Part shown: piece after piece, positions 34,424 to 46,672 of the stretch
Position numbering within the stretch: the stretch's first letter is position 1
Layout: each line of letters begins with the position of its first letter
NCBI GenBank assembly: GCA_005784505.1
Contig: VCAZ01000001.1
Location: forward strand, 13,997,597 to 14,061,596
Direction: 5' to 3'
Length of the DNA stretch: 64,000 nt
From: Bagarius yarrelli
Taxonomy: Eukaryota > Chordata > Actinopteri > Siluriformes > Sisoridae
Translations under genes and position numbers: made by a program
Notes under the pieces: model-generated
Database searches by the model: none
What the model was told of the DNA's origin: nothing
The model's input: the letters and a program-made list of their open reading frames with translations, nothing else

Positions 34424-35869
34424 TCTTAAGGCAATGGCTTTTTAATATATGTGGTAACAGCAACTACAATGGGTTGTTTATTATTAAAATAATACTATTT
34501 GCAATTATTGGTTCATGGGTTAATAGTATAAAATTGCTGTATTGTATACAAATGCTGTATGGAAAAATAGGCTCATTTAAACCGGCTTATTGTTTTACAT
34601 TTTATAAAAAACATTGTCGCATAATTTAACACAAGTGTTTTGCTATAGCTATAATATTTAAACATTGTGTATTAGGAGGTCATAAGGGTTATGGACTGGG
34701 GATGATGGTGGAGGTTTTCTGTGGGATTCTCTCTGGCTCAAACTACAGTAAATACATCCGCACATGGAAAATGGCTGACAGCAAGGCAAACCTGGTATTT
34801 CATTCATCTGTCACCACACACACAAACACACACACACACACACACATACTTACACCTATTTAATTTTAGAAGATTAAAATTTAGTCTGTGTCGGAACTAT
34901 CCTTTTTGTTTACTGTGTGTTTCAGGGTCAGTGCTTTGTGGCGTTGAACCCAGAATTCTTTGCTGATGGATTCAATGACAGAATGTCTGACCTGCTTTCA
35001 ATACACAGAAACCTTGAACCAGTGAGTAATTGCAGACCAATTGTAATGACACACTTGTTGTAGTATATGAAAGGTTGTTGTATATTTGTTTTCAGGCAGT
35101 AACAGAAAAACCTGTACTGGTGCCAGGAGACTTAGAGAGAAAACATCACCAGACCTGCCGTGAGCTGGAGGGCATTCCGTACTCCATAAGTGTGGTTAAG
35201 CACATGGTATACACACACACACACACACACACACAAAAGCACATACACCCAGTCAGACAGATGCAAACAAACACACACACATACAAGTACAAAATGAACA
35301 TTATAATAAAATATATTATGTATTAGTTATTGTTTGATTATAAACAATAATTAATACATGGTGATAGCTGGCATTTGTACAACGTCCAAAAAATGCGGAA
35401 CACAACACAATTTTCTATCTCATGTTTACTCAACGACTGTTTGCAGTGATATAAAAGGATAGCACCCCTTAGTGGACCACAGCGTAGGAGACATATTGAC
35501 GCGAATCCTAAAAAAGGTTTCTAATAATAATCTGAAATGTCTTGTAAAAAATATTAACATCACTGCTAATATTTTATTAATAACTGGTTATATGTTTGAC
35601 AATTAAATTATTGCATAAAGTATTTTTAATTCAGATTTATCACTGTGTGAGGAATATCTTTAAATCCACAGTGCTATACATATAAATGTTATGTTTGTGT
35701 GTGGCTGATATTTCTTAAGCATTAGTATTTAATTGACAAGCATTAGCATTCTCTCTCTCCCTCTCTCTCTCTCTTTCTCTTTGTCTCTCTCGCTCTCTGT
35801 ATTTACTAGAATGACGTTGCAAGCTCTTTAGGTGTGTCTCCTTTGCTGCCTACCCACAGACTCATCTAG
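27900..35869 (+). CDS. Ldh_2-family oxidoreductase, gene C (complete, 361 aa)
   Basis: Same family as gene B but the A/C subtype. Exons: 27900-27913, 30021-30169, 30560-30748, 30879-30940, 32702-32755, 33790-33888, 34024-34156, 34676-34794, 34926-35021, 35096-35206, 35810-35869 (TAG). All phases fit. It begins MSLNRCLLVQSRVREF. Motifs are GDLRGHYSHG, GSNHYGIAGYYS (with the usual glycine where B and D have Asp), CTLGTNPISVAAPAK and GGHKGYGLG. Exon 7 lacks one glycine codon relative to B and D. Intron 3 again uses a GC donor (CTATG|GCAAGT). Exon 10 is the most diverged of the four copies. aataaa lies at 36021-36026, about 150 bp after the stop. Substrate unknown; probably a soluble dehydrogenase. 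Confidence 0.87.
27914..30020 (+). other. intron 1 of gene C with repeat fragments
   Basis: Holds a LINE-associated fragment at 29300-29470 (ggctgttcccttttagagg, then gcctcctcttt-like text such as ttggtcttcctctttgcc). A tRNA-type SINE relic follows at 29620-29755 (tatgggttcaattcccaac, then cccttgacccttaacta). The rest has no recognisable content. Confidence 0.5.
30957..30989 (+). repeat. (GT)n in intron 4 of gene C
   Basis: GT run grading into gtgcgtacgtgcgtgcgtgc just after the donor of exon 4. Confidence 0.85.
31590..31885 (+). mobile_element. Tc1-like transposon fragment in intron 4 of gene C
   Basis: Phrases match the 3' part of Tc1-like transposase genes and the element end: tgtacacaaagcccctga, then catgaagacatg, ggagtgaaagaactcca and gtcccagtacttttggcgac. 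Frames are broken. The element end also appears in gene A (about 890-910). Confidence 0.65.
34380..34420 (+). repeat. (GA)n microsatellite in intron 7 of gene C
   Basis: GA tract at the same place as in gene A, with the same flanks (ctgagaaagacaga). Confidence 0.9.
35749..35800 (+). repeat. (CT)n before last exon of gene C
   Basis: CT tract a few bases before the acceptor of exon 11, parallel to gene A. Confidence 0.85.
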
Positions 35870-37809
35870 AAAAATGGCTGCTGCAACATAGGTGGATCTA
35901 GTGTGATTAAAAAGTAATCACTTGACTCTAAAGGGAATTTCAGTTTGAGAGCAACAATTATTTACATTGTCTAGACATGGATTTTAATAGTGTAAACTAT
36001 GACTAATAAACTTCTCAAAGAATAAAGCACATTTTAATTAAAATTTAGTCTTTCCATCTTTATTCATAAAAAATAACAATAGTTTTTTTTTTCTTTTTTT
36101 ATTAAACAGGCCATTACTAAGGAGTTCTCTAAATCTTTGGTACAATGTTGCTCATTTTGATGTCCTAGCTAATTTGTTGTTCTGTTATTTAAATCTGCTA
36201 ATGAACATAAGTGAACAAAGTTAAAGCTTATAACAATAGATAGATTCAAATATAAGAAAATATCCTGGTAAATAGCCAGTCACTGAAGGATACACAGTAA
36301 GATATTTTTTTCCTGCAGGAGTCAGAGTTTAATAAAAACTATGAAGAACAGCAGTTTTAGTATTGAAAATTAGATATAATTATATAATTACTATTATTAT
36401 TAAATATAATAACAGGAATATTAAGGGGATTAATAAATTATTTTGATTCTGCTTCAGTTTCTGATGCAGATTTGTTTGTATTTAAATTTTATTAAATTTT
36501 ATATTTTTACTGTACTGTTTATCACTGTGTCAAAAACCAAAATAAAACAATAAATAAATATCATTTCTGCATATCACATAAACATGCAATCAATCAGTAT
36601 CGTTATCAGCAGTTGTTGGGCGGGGCTGAACATTGGGGAGCCAAAATACTGAAAAATTGAACTGTTAGTAATGCAGGACTGTAAATAGATGACAGTAAAG
36701 ATGTATCATTACTTCTAGCTATTTTAAAAATGTTTACATTAAATTCAACTGTTACAGAATGCAATAAATGCACCATGAACTAGCAAATGTAACTTTAGAT
36801 GAGGTTTATTATCTGTAATTATCTGTAAATTAGCCATATATATCAATCACTTCAGAGATGAAGGCCGTAATTAACAATGTACTCCTTTGTGCCCTGAGAA
36901 GAATTTAAAGAAAGCCAATTTGAGCTTTTCCTTAATCTAGATGTTTTTTAATGTTTAATGACCTACTTTTTTTACATTTGTTATTATGTATTCAAGTTTT
37001 TAGCTATTCCATCACCTATTGGAAAAGAATAAAAATGAAATAACATTAAAAGAAAGAAAGGGCATGGTTGGCATGAAAAAAATTATTTGGTTATAAACAA
37101 AACATTTTAACCTTTGATGTAGGCAAACTGAAAATTAAAGAAGGAGATTCTCACACTGCACAGCCTGGAGGCAGAACAGGGCTATTAGCACATTGTTGCA
37201 AAAGAAATGTTTTCACAGTAGTTTTCACAAAGTTGTTAGAAAATCATGCTGTGGTGATGGTTTATTTCCAGCTGAAAAATTGGTCTAAGGACAAGATGGA
37301 TGGAGTAAAATACAGGGCAAATTTACAAGCAATCCCGTTTCTTGATGTGGCCTGTTATGTTTAGGACATTAGATTACCTAATTTTATGTCGGCTGTAAGT
37401 AAGGAAATGCTTGGAGGTGGAGGTGGTAGCTTATTGGTTCAGGTGTTGGACTGCTGATCGTGGGATTTAAATCTCAGCACTATTAAGCTGGGCTGCTAAG
37501 CAAGACCCTTAAGTGCACAATTGGATAAAATAAATGTGATTAATGTGAGTCGCTCTGAAAAAAGATATGGCAGAAATGTTAAAATAACTCTTAAACTGCT
37601 CAGTTGGATTAAAAATTGAGATAAATGTAAGCTGCTCTGGATAAGGGTATCTTTCAAGTGTCACAGATGTAAATGCAAATGTGCAAAGGATTGACCACAT
37701 AAAAACTTTACTTAACTGATCATTTGTCTACTCAAATGCCTACAGCACTACAATGCTGTAATTGTTATATACATAAAAACCAGGTGAAGAAAAAACTGTC
37801 GAACAAAAC
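35870..37809. other. spacer between genes C and D
   Basis: Non-coding. The first 1.25 kb is co-linear with 3946-5203. After about 37130 it continues directly with sequence that in the first block resumes only at 9093, so this is the state without the LTR insertion. A SINE-like copy lies at 37425-37690. Confidence 0.6.
37425..37690 (+). repeat. tRNA-type SINE
   Basis: Head ggtggtagcttattggttc with gatcgtgggatttaaatctc resembling A and B boxes, then aagcaagacccttaag. The tail tgtaagctgctctggataag is the common teleost SINE end (usually gtaagtcgctctggataag). Upstream of gene D. Confidence 0.6.
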
Positions 37810-37847
37810 GATGCTAGGCGTGGTTAACAGCGTGACACCCCCATCGC
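37810..37847 (+). promoter_or_regulatory. conserved block, candidate promoter of gene D
   Basis: Identical to 9728-9765 upstream of gene B, including ggttaacag. It lies about 60 bp before the start codon. Confidence 0.4.
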
Positions 37848-37905
37848 AAGATGATGCAAAACAGCAAGCTCATTTTTTTGTTGCAGAGACGATTTTAACA
37901 ACATC

Positions 37906-40900
37906 ATGAGCCTTAGCAGGTAGGCTTTAATCTTTATTTGACATACATAAATAATTATGACAAGATGTCAAGACAAAAAGCCTTTCTTTCATTTCCTCTC
38001 TACTTTCATTATTTGCTTCCCCAAGTTTTTGAGTTAAACCAAATTAATAGTCATTAAAACAACAGTGCTTTATTATCATAAACATTTATAAAAAGAAAGA
38101 AAAAAATTTTTTCAGTAATTTAAGAAGCAGAAGGTGTGACAGTGTCTCTACAGCATGTTGTGTGTATAGGCACCATTTCTGTATATCTATAGCCTCTTTA
38201 ACTTAAACGAAGAAAAGGCAATGGCTTTAAATGGTTTATACCAATTCAGGTACTCTTTCGTGTAGCCACTTTACTTACCTGATAATATTCAATGCAAACC
38301 AGCCGTAAGTATTAACACAAATGCCTCAACAACATAACTCAACTAAAACATCTTATTGAATCTTAAATGTGCAGCACTGACATTATGTTGCATAGGGCTT
38401 GGTGGTGCCAGTTTGTAAGGTGAAATTGTTGCAGAGTGGCAGGTGTGATATCACAAAATTGGGCTGGATTTTCTGAATATAGTCATTTTACCGAGTTTAA
38501 TTTGTTCCTCTTGATCATAAATAGAGCATTCATAAATATTATAGTTTAAGCTAGTGTGCCTATTAAACGGAAAACCCATGAGTCCTTGGTCTACTCCTTA
38601 ATCATTTTTGCATCAGTTTATCAGCACAAAAATGCTCTAATTAACATTTAATGCTGTTTGTATCTTTTAGGTTCATGACCACACCTTGTTGGTTCTGTCT
38701 GTCATTTATAGCACTTGCCGAACAAAACAACAATGTCTACAGTACTATAGCACATACCCTACTGCTACACACACACTAAGTAGATCTTAATAAAGAGCAA
38801 CATTTTCTTTAATATTAATAGTGATAACTATATATAACTTAATATAATAGACTATAAGATATTAATATTATCCATAAACATTACAACCTAATATTAAAAT
38901 CTTATATTTTATTTTACAAGTACAGATAAATATATTGAATAGATTATCAAAAGCTACAGACTACTGACAGAAAAAAAAACATTTCACACAAACACACTAC
39001 CCCGGTAGCACTACCTCAATGTGCCTCAACCTGCTTCAACAGGTCATTAAATTGCCTAACTCCAATACTTATACTGCACAGTGTTTGGAAACATTGTACT
39101 AAGGTTAACATTTTGCCTGCTCCAGCTTGTAGCTTTTGCTTTACATTTCATCAATTTCATCAGTGTGTTTTTAGCAAGTTAACTTGCACCTTCATCTGCT
39201 TTTGACTCTATTGCATAGTGGATAATGTGCTGTCTTTAAAACATATATAGAAGCATAAGGTGTGTCTGTATAAATGGCTGACCGTGAAGGTAAAAAAAAG
39301 TGTGCATAAGTTAAAAACTTCTTTATAATTTTATAATGTTCTTGATTAAACAACTAGTTGCTTTCCGTTATCACTCAAACTTAATATTTCTTTATTGGCA
39401 AAAATCCCCTACAGGTTAATTATTGTAGTGTTCTAAGCAGAGATGCTGTTTAGAATGCGTATGCATGTGGGACACGTGTGACTAATACGCAGCGACATGT
39501 TAATTACCCTTCAGTTCAACAAATTGGTTCAAATCCACACTATGCATGTCCTAAATAACCTGAACGTCATTATAAGATCTGCTTTAACACCTTTGATTTT
39601 CATTTCAACTATACAAAGCAAAAAAACGGTGGAATTAAACAATGTTTTTTCAGGACCATGGTGAAACATAAACCAACACAAAACTACACACATCATCAAA
39701 TAGCTACATAAAACAAAGAACAACACGAAGCAAAAGAAATCGAAAATAAATTGTAACATAAATGCATAGTGTGCAACCTGGCTAAATAAAAAAACCTGCC
39801 ATTTTAATAAAAATGCAGTTATGTTTATAAATTTTGTGAATCGGTCAATGTGTATATTAGTGTACTCTTATGTATATAAGTATATATAAGTATACACATG
39901 CAGACAAAGGACTATTTAATTTTTCCTGAATTTAAGAATTTTGTATCAATTACAAGCTAAATCCATTTGTATGCAGTTTGATAAATGAAGCTGATTATGT
40001 TAAAGTGCCGTATATAACATTCTACAGATGCTTGCTGGAACCGACGGAGGTTCGAGAGTTTATAAAGCAGTGTATGTTGGCAGTGGGCACTAAAATCAGT
40101 CATGCCAGCAGCCTGGCGGATGTGCTGGTGGAGGGAGACCTGCGCGGACATTACAGCCATGGACTCAACCGCTTGGGTGGGTATAACAATCTTTCAACTT
40201 ATTAAAAACTATTTAGTGTCCACATATTAGTAATGATAAATTGAAGAAGCATAATCAGTCATTTCAACTGTGAATCCCAAAACAGAAATTTACCAACAAG
40301 CCATTTTTAGTTAGTTAGGGTACTCATGCTCTTTTATCATTTGACCAATCAGAATTAAAAACTGAAAAGCTGATTATGGTTTAAAATACAGTATAGACAA
40401 TGTGGCTGGATTAAAAAGACTAAACTTGCGAGTCTTTCACATACAAACTGCAAAACAATCGCAGGACAAGCTAAACTATTTAGATACAATCCCTTCTTTC
40501 CTTATTTTCACTAAAACTTTCTAGGTTTCACTAAGAAATGAATTAATGTTTATGTTCCAGATTTATATGTAAAAGAGACTAAGGCAGGAATCTGTGCAAA
40601 GGAGGGCGAGCCGGTGGTGGAAAAGCAGTCGGTGGCTACAGCACTTGTAAATGGGAAGAACCTCCTGGGTCCAGTTGTGGGAAACTTCTGCATGAGTTTA
40701 GCTCTGAAGAAAGCAAAAGATGTGGGCATCGGCTGGGTGGTGGCCTACGGCAAGTCCAACACACTACACATTTATTAAACATTCTGCAAATTAATAAATG
40801 TTTTTATTCTTCTTTTCTTACAAACAGGAATTGAGCTCATACCTCAAAAAAGCTTGACTTTTAAATATAATAATCTCCTGAATCTCTCCTGGCTTCTAGT

Positions 40901-43900
40901 TATTGTCTGTCAGTAAGGGTGGGACGGGACAGTGCTCCATACCTGCATGCTACTGTATTCTTAGTTATATTTTTCTTATATTTTCTTTTCTTTCCTTTTT
41001 TCTTTGTTCAGACTCAAATCATTTTGGCATTGCTGGCTTTTATTCGATGCAAGCACTGAAACAAAACATGATTGTGAGTTGCACAGCAATAGTGAATATA
41101 TTGTCTGTATGTGTTTATGTATGTGTATTCATTTGTACACATATACATTACCCACTTTGTTCAATTCATTCAGCACAATTTTATGGTCCTATAATGTTTT
41201 AAATGCTTTATTTACTAACAAAATAGTACCACAATGTTGCATAATTTTTATGAAGCTTGATTAATAGCCGATTTGTCTTAGCTTGTGAAATGGTTTTGAC
41301 TTGCTTTCTGTAGTTACTTACACTTATATATTTTTATTGGCAAAAAACCCAGGTTAATTGTTTTAGTGCTCTAAGCGGGGCTGCTGTTTAGACTGCGCAT
41401 GCGCGGTCCCTGTCGGAAACCTATCACTAAAGCTGCATTTACACTTTACAGATAAGTGAAGTTGGCTAATCATAAATGATAAATTAATATTTTCTGGTTC
41501 TTATAGCATTATAGTTTTATATTGTTTGTAGAGTGATTCGTGATTGGATAAATAGTAGATGTGTTAGGGAAGTAACACATAACATTTTAATTATATTTTG
41601 CTAAAATAAACAAAATTACTCGAAAAAAGATTAGTTCATTTTGCTGAAGAAGACCTAAAGGTCCAAGTCGGTAAAATGAGCCGAACTTCCCATCACTACA
41701 AACAACCCAATTTTCAAAAAGCCTTTTCACACTGCTCAGTGTTGCCCTCTGGTGGTCTTGTGGGATAGTGTCCCAGACATCCAGAACAGTAGACATTTTT
41801 GAACATGAGGCAAGTTTTATTTGAAGTATAGTTTAAAAATATGCTAAGATTAATCAATATTGTAAACATTTAAATATATAAATAAAATTCAAGTTTCTTG
41901 TTTCTGAACTATAAATGTGGTCTCATTTTGAATAAATTAAACACTGTTTTACAGTCTGCCTTCATAAGATTGTCTTGCTAGCATGCTGTCCACCAAATAC
42001 TGTATAGATTTCATGGGTAAATCTATTTAGGGGCTTAAAATAAATGAAAATATTTTGACACCCGTTTCTGTTTTTTTCTGTAATTAAGGGCATGTGCTAC
42101 ACCAATACTTCTCCTCTAGTGGTTTCTACACGAGGAAAAGAGGTTGGTATTTAAAACATCTAGTTTTTTATCTAGATTTACTACAACACAGACTGGACAT
42201 GACAATGACCTGAGAAGTTTACATGGTACAGAAGCTTTGTATCGGTTCTGTATAAATGAAAATTCTGCTGTTTATGTTATGTTCTTTTATTTATGCTTTA
42301 AAACAGTGGTATAAACCAAAAGCTTTCTTTACTATTAAGTTATTATATGTATTATTAACATTCCCATTGGATGACCACATTAAGATTTTATTTTAAAGCT
42401 TTCTTTGGTGATTGATGTTATGTATCTCTGAGAACCTAAACAACATGTAACACATATAAGACAGGAAGGACTATTGCTTTTCATTTTTTTTAATTTTGAC
42501 TTGTTTCTTCTTTTCAAAGTGCACATTAGGGACAAACCCGATTAGTGTAGCAGCTCCTGCTAAGGATGGAGACAGTTTTGAATTGGACATGGCAACTTCA
42601 GCTGTAGCGCTTGGAAAGGTAAAAAGAGACAAATGTACAATTAAACAGTAAACATCTGAAGAAAGGCAGTGAAATTGATTACTTTTACTTGTTTTTTTAA
42701 AACTTTTACCATTTTTGTCTATTTCTCCTGTTATTTCTTCACATCTTATTCAGGTGGAGCTTCATTCACGTAATAACGTCTCTATTCCAGAGGGCTGGGG
42801 CTGTGACTCCAAAGGTCTTCCGACATCAGACCCCAATGCTGTGCTGTCAGGAGGAGGGCTGGTGCCTGTGGGTGGCAGTGAGATGACAGGTCTCTTGTCC
42901 CCACCACTTCCCACTTTAGAAACCTCTATAAAGGCCAATTTAACAGTAGCCGGTAGTGCTGTCATTACATGAAATAAATTATCACTGGTACATGTTGAAG
43001 CTGGGTAGACATTGCATTTACATTTTTAGCATTTGGAAGATGCCTTTATCCAGAGCGACTTACAATATTCCTTGTTATACAACTGAGCAATTTACGGGCC
43101 TTCCTTAGGGGCACAGCAGTGGTGCCAAGGTTGGGCTGGGAACCGACCCGGGTCCTCAAGTTGGTAATCCAACAACTTAACCACTGCACTACCACGTCCC
43201 ACCTTCAGCTGTATAGTGATGCTTTCTGTGCAAAGATGTTTCCTTGTCTGGTGATGGATTTGGCAAGTAGGCCATTAAATGGTGGATTGTAAACCCCTGT
43301 ATCACTGTAAAGGTTGTCTTTGATGTTTATGACTGTTGTTTTTGCTTTTGTCTTTACAGCTTTCTTGTTGTTAGTACCCAGAGGTTTCCTTATTTTTTTA
43401 GATTTACAATTCAAAAACCAAATTGTCATTTAATCTTTGTCTTAAAAATATGCTTAAAAATAGCTTTCATTAAATTTCCTTTTTCTCACCTTTAAAATAG
43501 CTTTCTATATCAGGAAATAAAAGATAAATTGTGATGTATAAGCTGTTATTATCTCACAGGTAAAGAAGAACTTAATTAGTCTAAAAAACTCATCTTGCTG
43601 TTTTAATACTTTCTATGAGTTTTGAAAGATTTCTAATATGCACAAATTGATATAAGCATCTTGTTAAATCAAGAATGAATATACATTCACGGGATTACTA
43701 AATCTGTGTATTAGGAGGTTATAAGGGTTATGGACTGGGGATGATGGTGGAGGTTTTCTGTGGGATTCTCGCTGGCTCACACTACAGTAAATACATCCGC
43801 ACATGGAGAATGACTGACAGAGAGGCAAAGCTGGTATTTACATTCATATATGTCGCTATTTAATTGTAAAAGATCAAAATTCAGCGTGTGCCATAACTCT

Positions 43901-44337
43901 CCCCGTTTTACTGTGTGTTTCAGGGTCAGTGCTTTGTGGCATTGAACCCAGAATTCTTTGCTGATGGATTCAATGACAGAATGTCTGACCTGCTCTCAAT
44001 ACACAGAAACCTTGAATCAGTAAGTAATCAGCTTTTGTAACCAGAAGGGGTCACACACATTGCCAAATAATTGTAATGACAGACTCGTTGTAGTGTATTA
44101 AAGGTTGTTGTATATTTGTTTTCAGGCAGTGACAGAAAAACCTGTACTGGTGCCGGGAGACCCGGAAAGAAAACATCACCAGACCTGCCGTGATCTGGAG
44201 GGCATCCCGTACTCCTTAAGTGTGGTCAAGCACATGGTACAAACACAGACACAAACATATATAAATACAGTTATTTTTATTAGAATAATTCTGTGTGATG
44301 GAATTTAATAGTGAAGTATAATATAGATAATGATTAT

Positions 44338-44389
<52 letters not shown>

Positions 44390-44472
44390 TTTCCTCTGTG
44401 TGTATTTACCAGAATGACCTTGCCAGCTCTTTGGGAGTGTCTCCTCTGCTGCCCACCCACAGACTCATCTAG
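37906..44472 (+). CDS. Ldh_2-family oxidoreductase, gene D (complete, 362 aa)
   Basis: Paralogue of gene B from the block duplication. Exons: 37906-37919, 40028-40176, 40561-40749, 41012-41073, 42089-42142, 42520-42618, 42754-42889, 43715-43833, 43924-44019, 44126-44236, 44413-44472 (TAG). All junctions keep frame, and intron 3 has the same GC donor. Motifs: MSLSRCLLEPTEVREF, GDLRGHYSHG, DSNHFGIAGFYS, CTLGTNPISVAAPAK, GGYKGYGLG, LPTHRLI. I count only four amino-acid differences from B (N/D in exon 6, K/N and T/M in exon 7, H/R in exon 10). The four differences in exon 2 are all synonymous. This indicates purifying selection or sequence exchange. Intron 4 carries an insertion absent from B. 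Confidence 0.88.
37920..40027 (+). other. intron 1 of gene D
   Basis: Long first intron, largely co-linear with intron 1 of gene B. It contains a repeat fragment at 39380-39480 (ttattggcaaaaatcccc, then gctgtttagaatgcgtatgc) that recurs in modified form at 41330-41405 in intron 4. No coding sequence. Confidence 0.5.
41227..41705. mobile_element. MITE-like insertion in intron 4 of gene D
   Basis: Intron 4 of gene B runs straight from tttactaacaaaata to a ...tcaaaaaagcctttttac segment. In D about 480 bp intervene. They include gactgcgcatgcgcggtcc and, near the end, gaagacctaaaggtccaag, gagccgaacttcccatcac, phrases typical of short non-autonomous teleost DNA elements. Family not determined. Confidence 0.5.
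43010..43202 (-). repeat. SINE-like repeat in intron 7 of gene D
   Basis: Reads as the reverse complement of the teleost SINE: gcatttggaagatgcctttatcc, agagcgacttaca, then gggccttccttaggggcac and a tRNA-like end ggaaccgacccgggtcctc. It is absent from intron 7 of gene B. Confidence 0.65.
44339..44387 (+). repeat. (GT)n before last exon of gene D
   Basis: Pure GT run about 25 bp before the acceptor of exon 11. Confidence 0.9.
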
Positions 44473-45161
44473 AAAAATAGTAACTCAGTTGCAACTCAGT
44501 TGGTTTTAGTGAAATTTTTTTAGGAAAAAATAATTTTAAATGAAAAATCAGCAAAAGCACGATTTCCATTTTAAAAGTAAAGAATATAACCACCAGCTGA
44601 AAATGAATTTCATGGACTTTTATTTATTTCTTTTTTAATTATAGACCTATTTTTGACACAAGGTGACAAGTGGCTACTGATCTGAACAAATTAGAAAAAT
44701 ACATGTACAAAAAGTAAAAAAAAAAAAAAAAGGAAAAAAAGACAAATCGAACATTCTTTATTTGTCAAATATTGATTACAGCGCAGTGAAATTAGTTGGG
44801 GTCAGAACACATTATTACCGTAGTGTCATATGGGTTCAAGTTGTGTTGATTTTCATTAAAATTTTCAGGAACAGGATCACATTTGTTTTTAATGTGTTTG
44901 AATTTGTATGTGAAATGCGTGACATGTTTAAATTTATATTCGATAAAAGATTCGTTTAATTATTCGTTCAGTAACCATTTCTTTAAATTACATATATGCG
45001 CCAGCAGAGGGCGAAAAGAGTGTCTTATGTGTTATGTCTAAAGTCAACGAATGTACTGTATTACTATTCGCAAAAAATATTAAAAATGTGTGCCTAATCT
45101 ACTCATTACACAAATAAAATAAGGTTCAGATGACCAAAACATAAGGTTTTCTTGCATAATT

Positions 45162-45227
<66 letters not shown>

Positions 45228-45768
45228 TGCCCCTTCACAGATCGAACTGAAATTGTTTTCCTTCTTTTCTAAAATATGCTAACATGAGCCGAGTTCTGTT
45301 ATTTAACAACAATTTGTTCCGCTCAGTCTCGATTTGTCTGTCAGCTGTACTGTAATGCCAGTTAACTTTAATGTCTGCCGATCCGATAATGTCAAAGTAG
45401 CTAACTTTGATGTCAGTGTTTAAGATAAAACAAGTAAATATTCCTGTTATGCTATTTCAACGTGGTAGTATTTATGACTGATGCTGTAAGTCGCCATGTT
45501 GACCTTCCTCTGTTTGAATGGATTATTTTTCTTTTTGGCTGTTACTTTTTGAGATACTCCTTGTACAGAATGGGATTTTTGCTCTCTCGTTCAGATTCAA
45601 AACATTGGTCAGTGATGGGTGTATTCATTCGCTACATTCAAAAAATCACATCACATGCTAAAAGGCTACTTGGCTCAAGGTTTAGTCATTCTTTGACAGG
45701 GTGAAACTGAACTACCCCCGCTTGACTGAGATGCTCATTTTTGATTAATTCTGTTTGTGTTAAAACAG
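44473..45768. other. spacer downstream of gene D, first part
   Basis: Partly co-linear with the spacer after gene B. It includes a (CT)n(CA)n tract at 45166-45227. The piece 45300-45550 recurs, diverged, at 45945-46150, as a local duplication. No coding sequence. Confidence 0.55.
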
Positions 45769-45930
45769 GAATACGATTACTGGGAGTTTAAAATCACTGG
45801 AGCTGTGGGGTCTCACAACCAGAAGCTTATCACACCTCATGACACCTCTTTCTATCAACTTACACCTCACCATCTACACTTTACTGCTATAGCTCACACC
45901 TCCAAAATGAGGCCAGTAGCACGTCTTTAA
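45769..45930 (+). other. candidate orphan terminal exon
   Basis: After an AG (gttaaaacag) comes a 53-codon open frame, EYDYWEFKITGAVGS... to ...SKMRPVARL, ending in TAA. The composition looks protein-like, but I do not recognise the family and no neighbouring exon is apparent. A frame of this length is not rare by chance. It could be a relic of a lost gene or nothing. Confidence 0.2.
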
Positions 45931-46598
45931 AGGTCTTTCATTCGTACATTCAGGATGTGTCGGCCAGCTGTACTGTAATGACTGCCGTATTTTTCTATAA
46001 AATAGTAACTTTAAAGTCAGCGTTCAAGATTAAACAAGTAAATATTCCTCTTATGCTATTTAGACATGCTAGTTTTTGTGACTGATGCTATGAGTCGGCA
46101 TGTTGACCTTCCACAGGTTGTCTGGATCATTCTCTTTGGCTGTTTTTTTAACTTTAACTTTCAGTTAAATTCAAACAAGGTTCTGGTTACAGACTTTAGT
46201 CTAAAGACTCTGGTTACAATTATTATCACTCCATAATAATTGGTTTTATCCAACACTAAACTTTCATTTCTGACAAAATACAGACAAGGGGTTTACAAAC
46301 ATGTTCTAACATACTGCTTAGCCCCTCTTTTATATTCATTAATATCAGGCCTTTAAGCATTAAGAGCAGTGATAATGTCAAAGAATGAATTTACATCACA
46401 TACTAGTGTGTAATAAATGTGGGTGTAAAAGGGAGTGTTGGCTACTGAATGACACTCAGGATGTAAGCAGATTGTGAGAGTAAGACAGCTGTGAGTTTGG
46501 GCACCAGTAAAGCTGTGACAATTGAGTGAAAAGCTCATTACATAGTATAAGTTCACACACTACTGTATGTCACACCTCACATTTCTACCATCAGCTTT

Positions 46599-46599
<1 letters not shown>

Positions 46600-46664
<65 letters not shown>

Positions 46665-46672
46665 GACACACT
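46600..46672 (+). repeat. (CA)n microsatellite
   Basis: About 70 bp of CA with a few interruptions. Confidence 0.9.
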
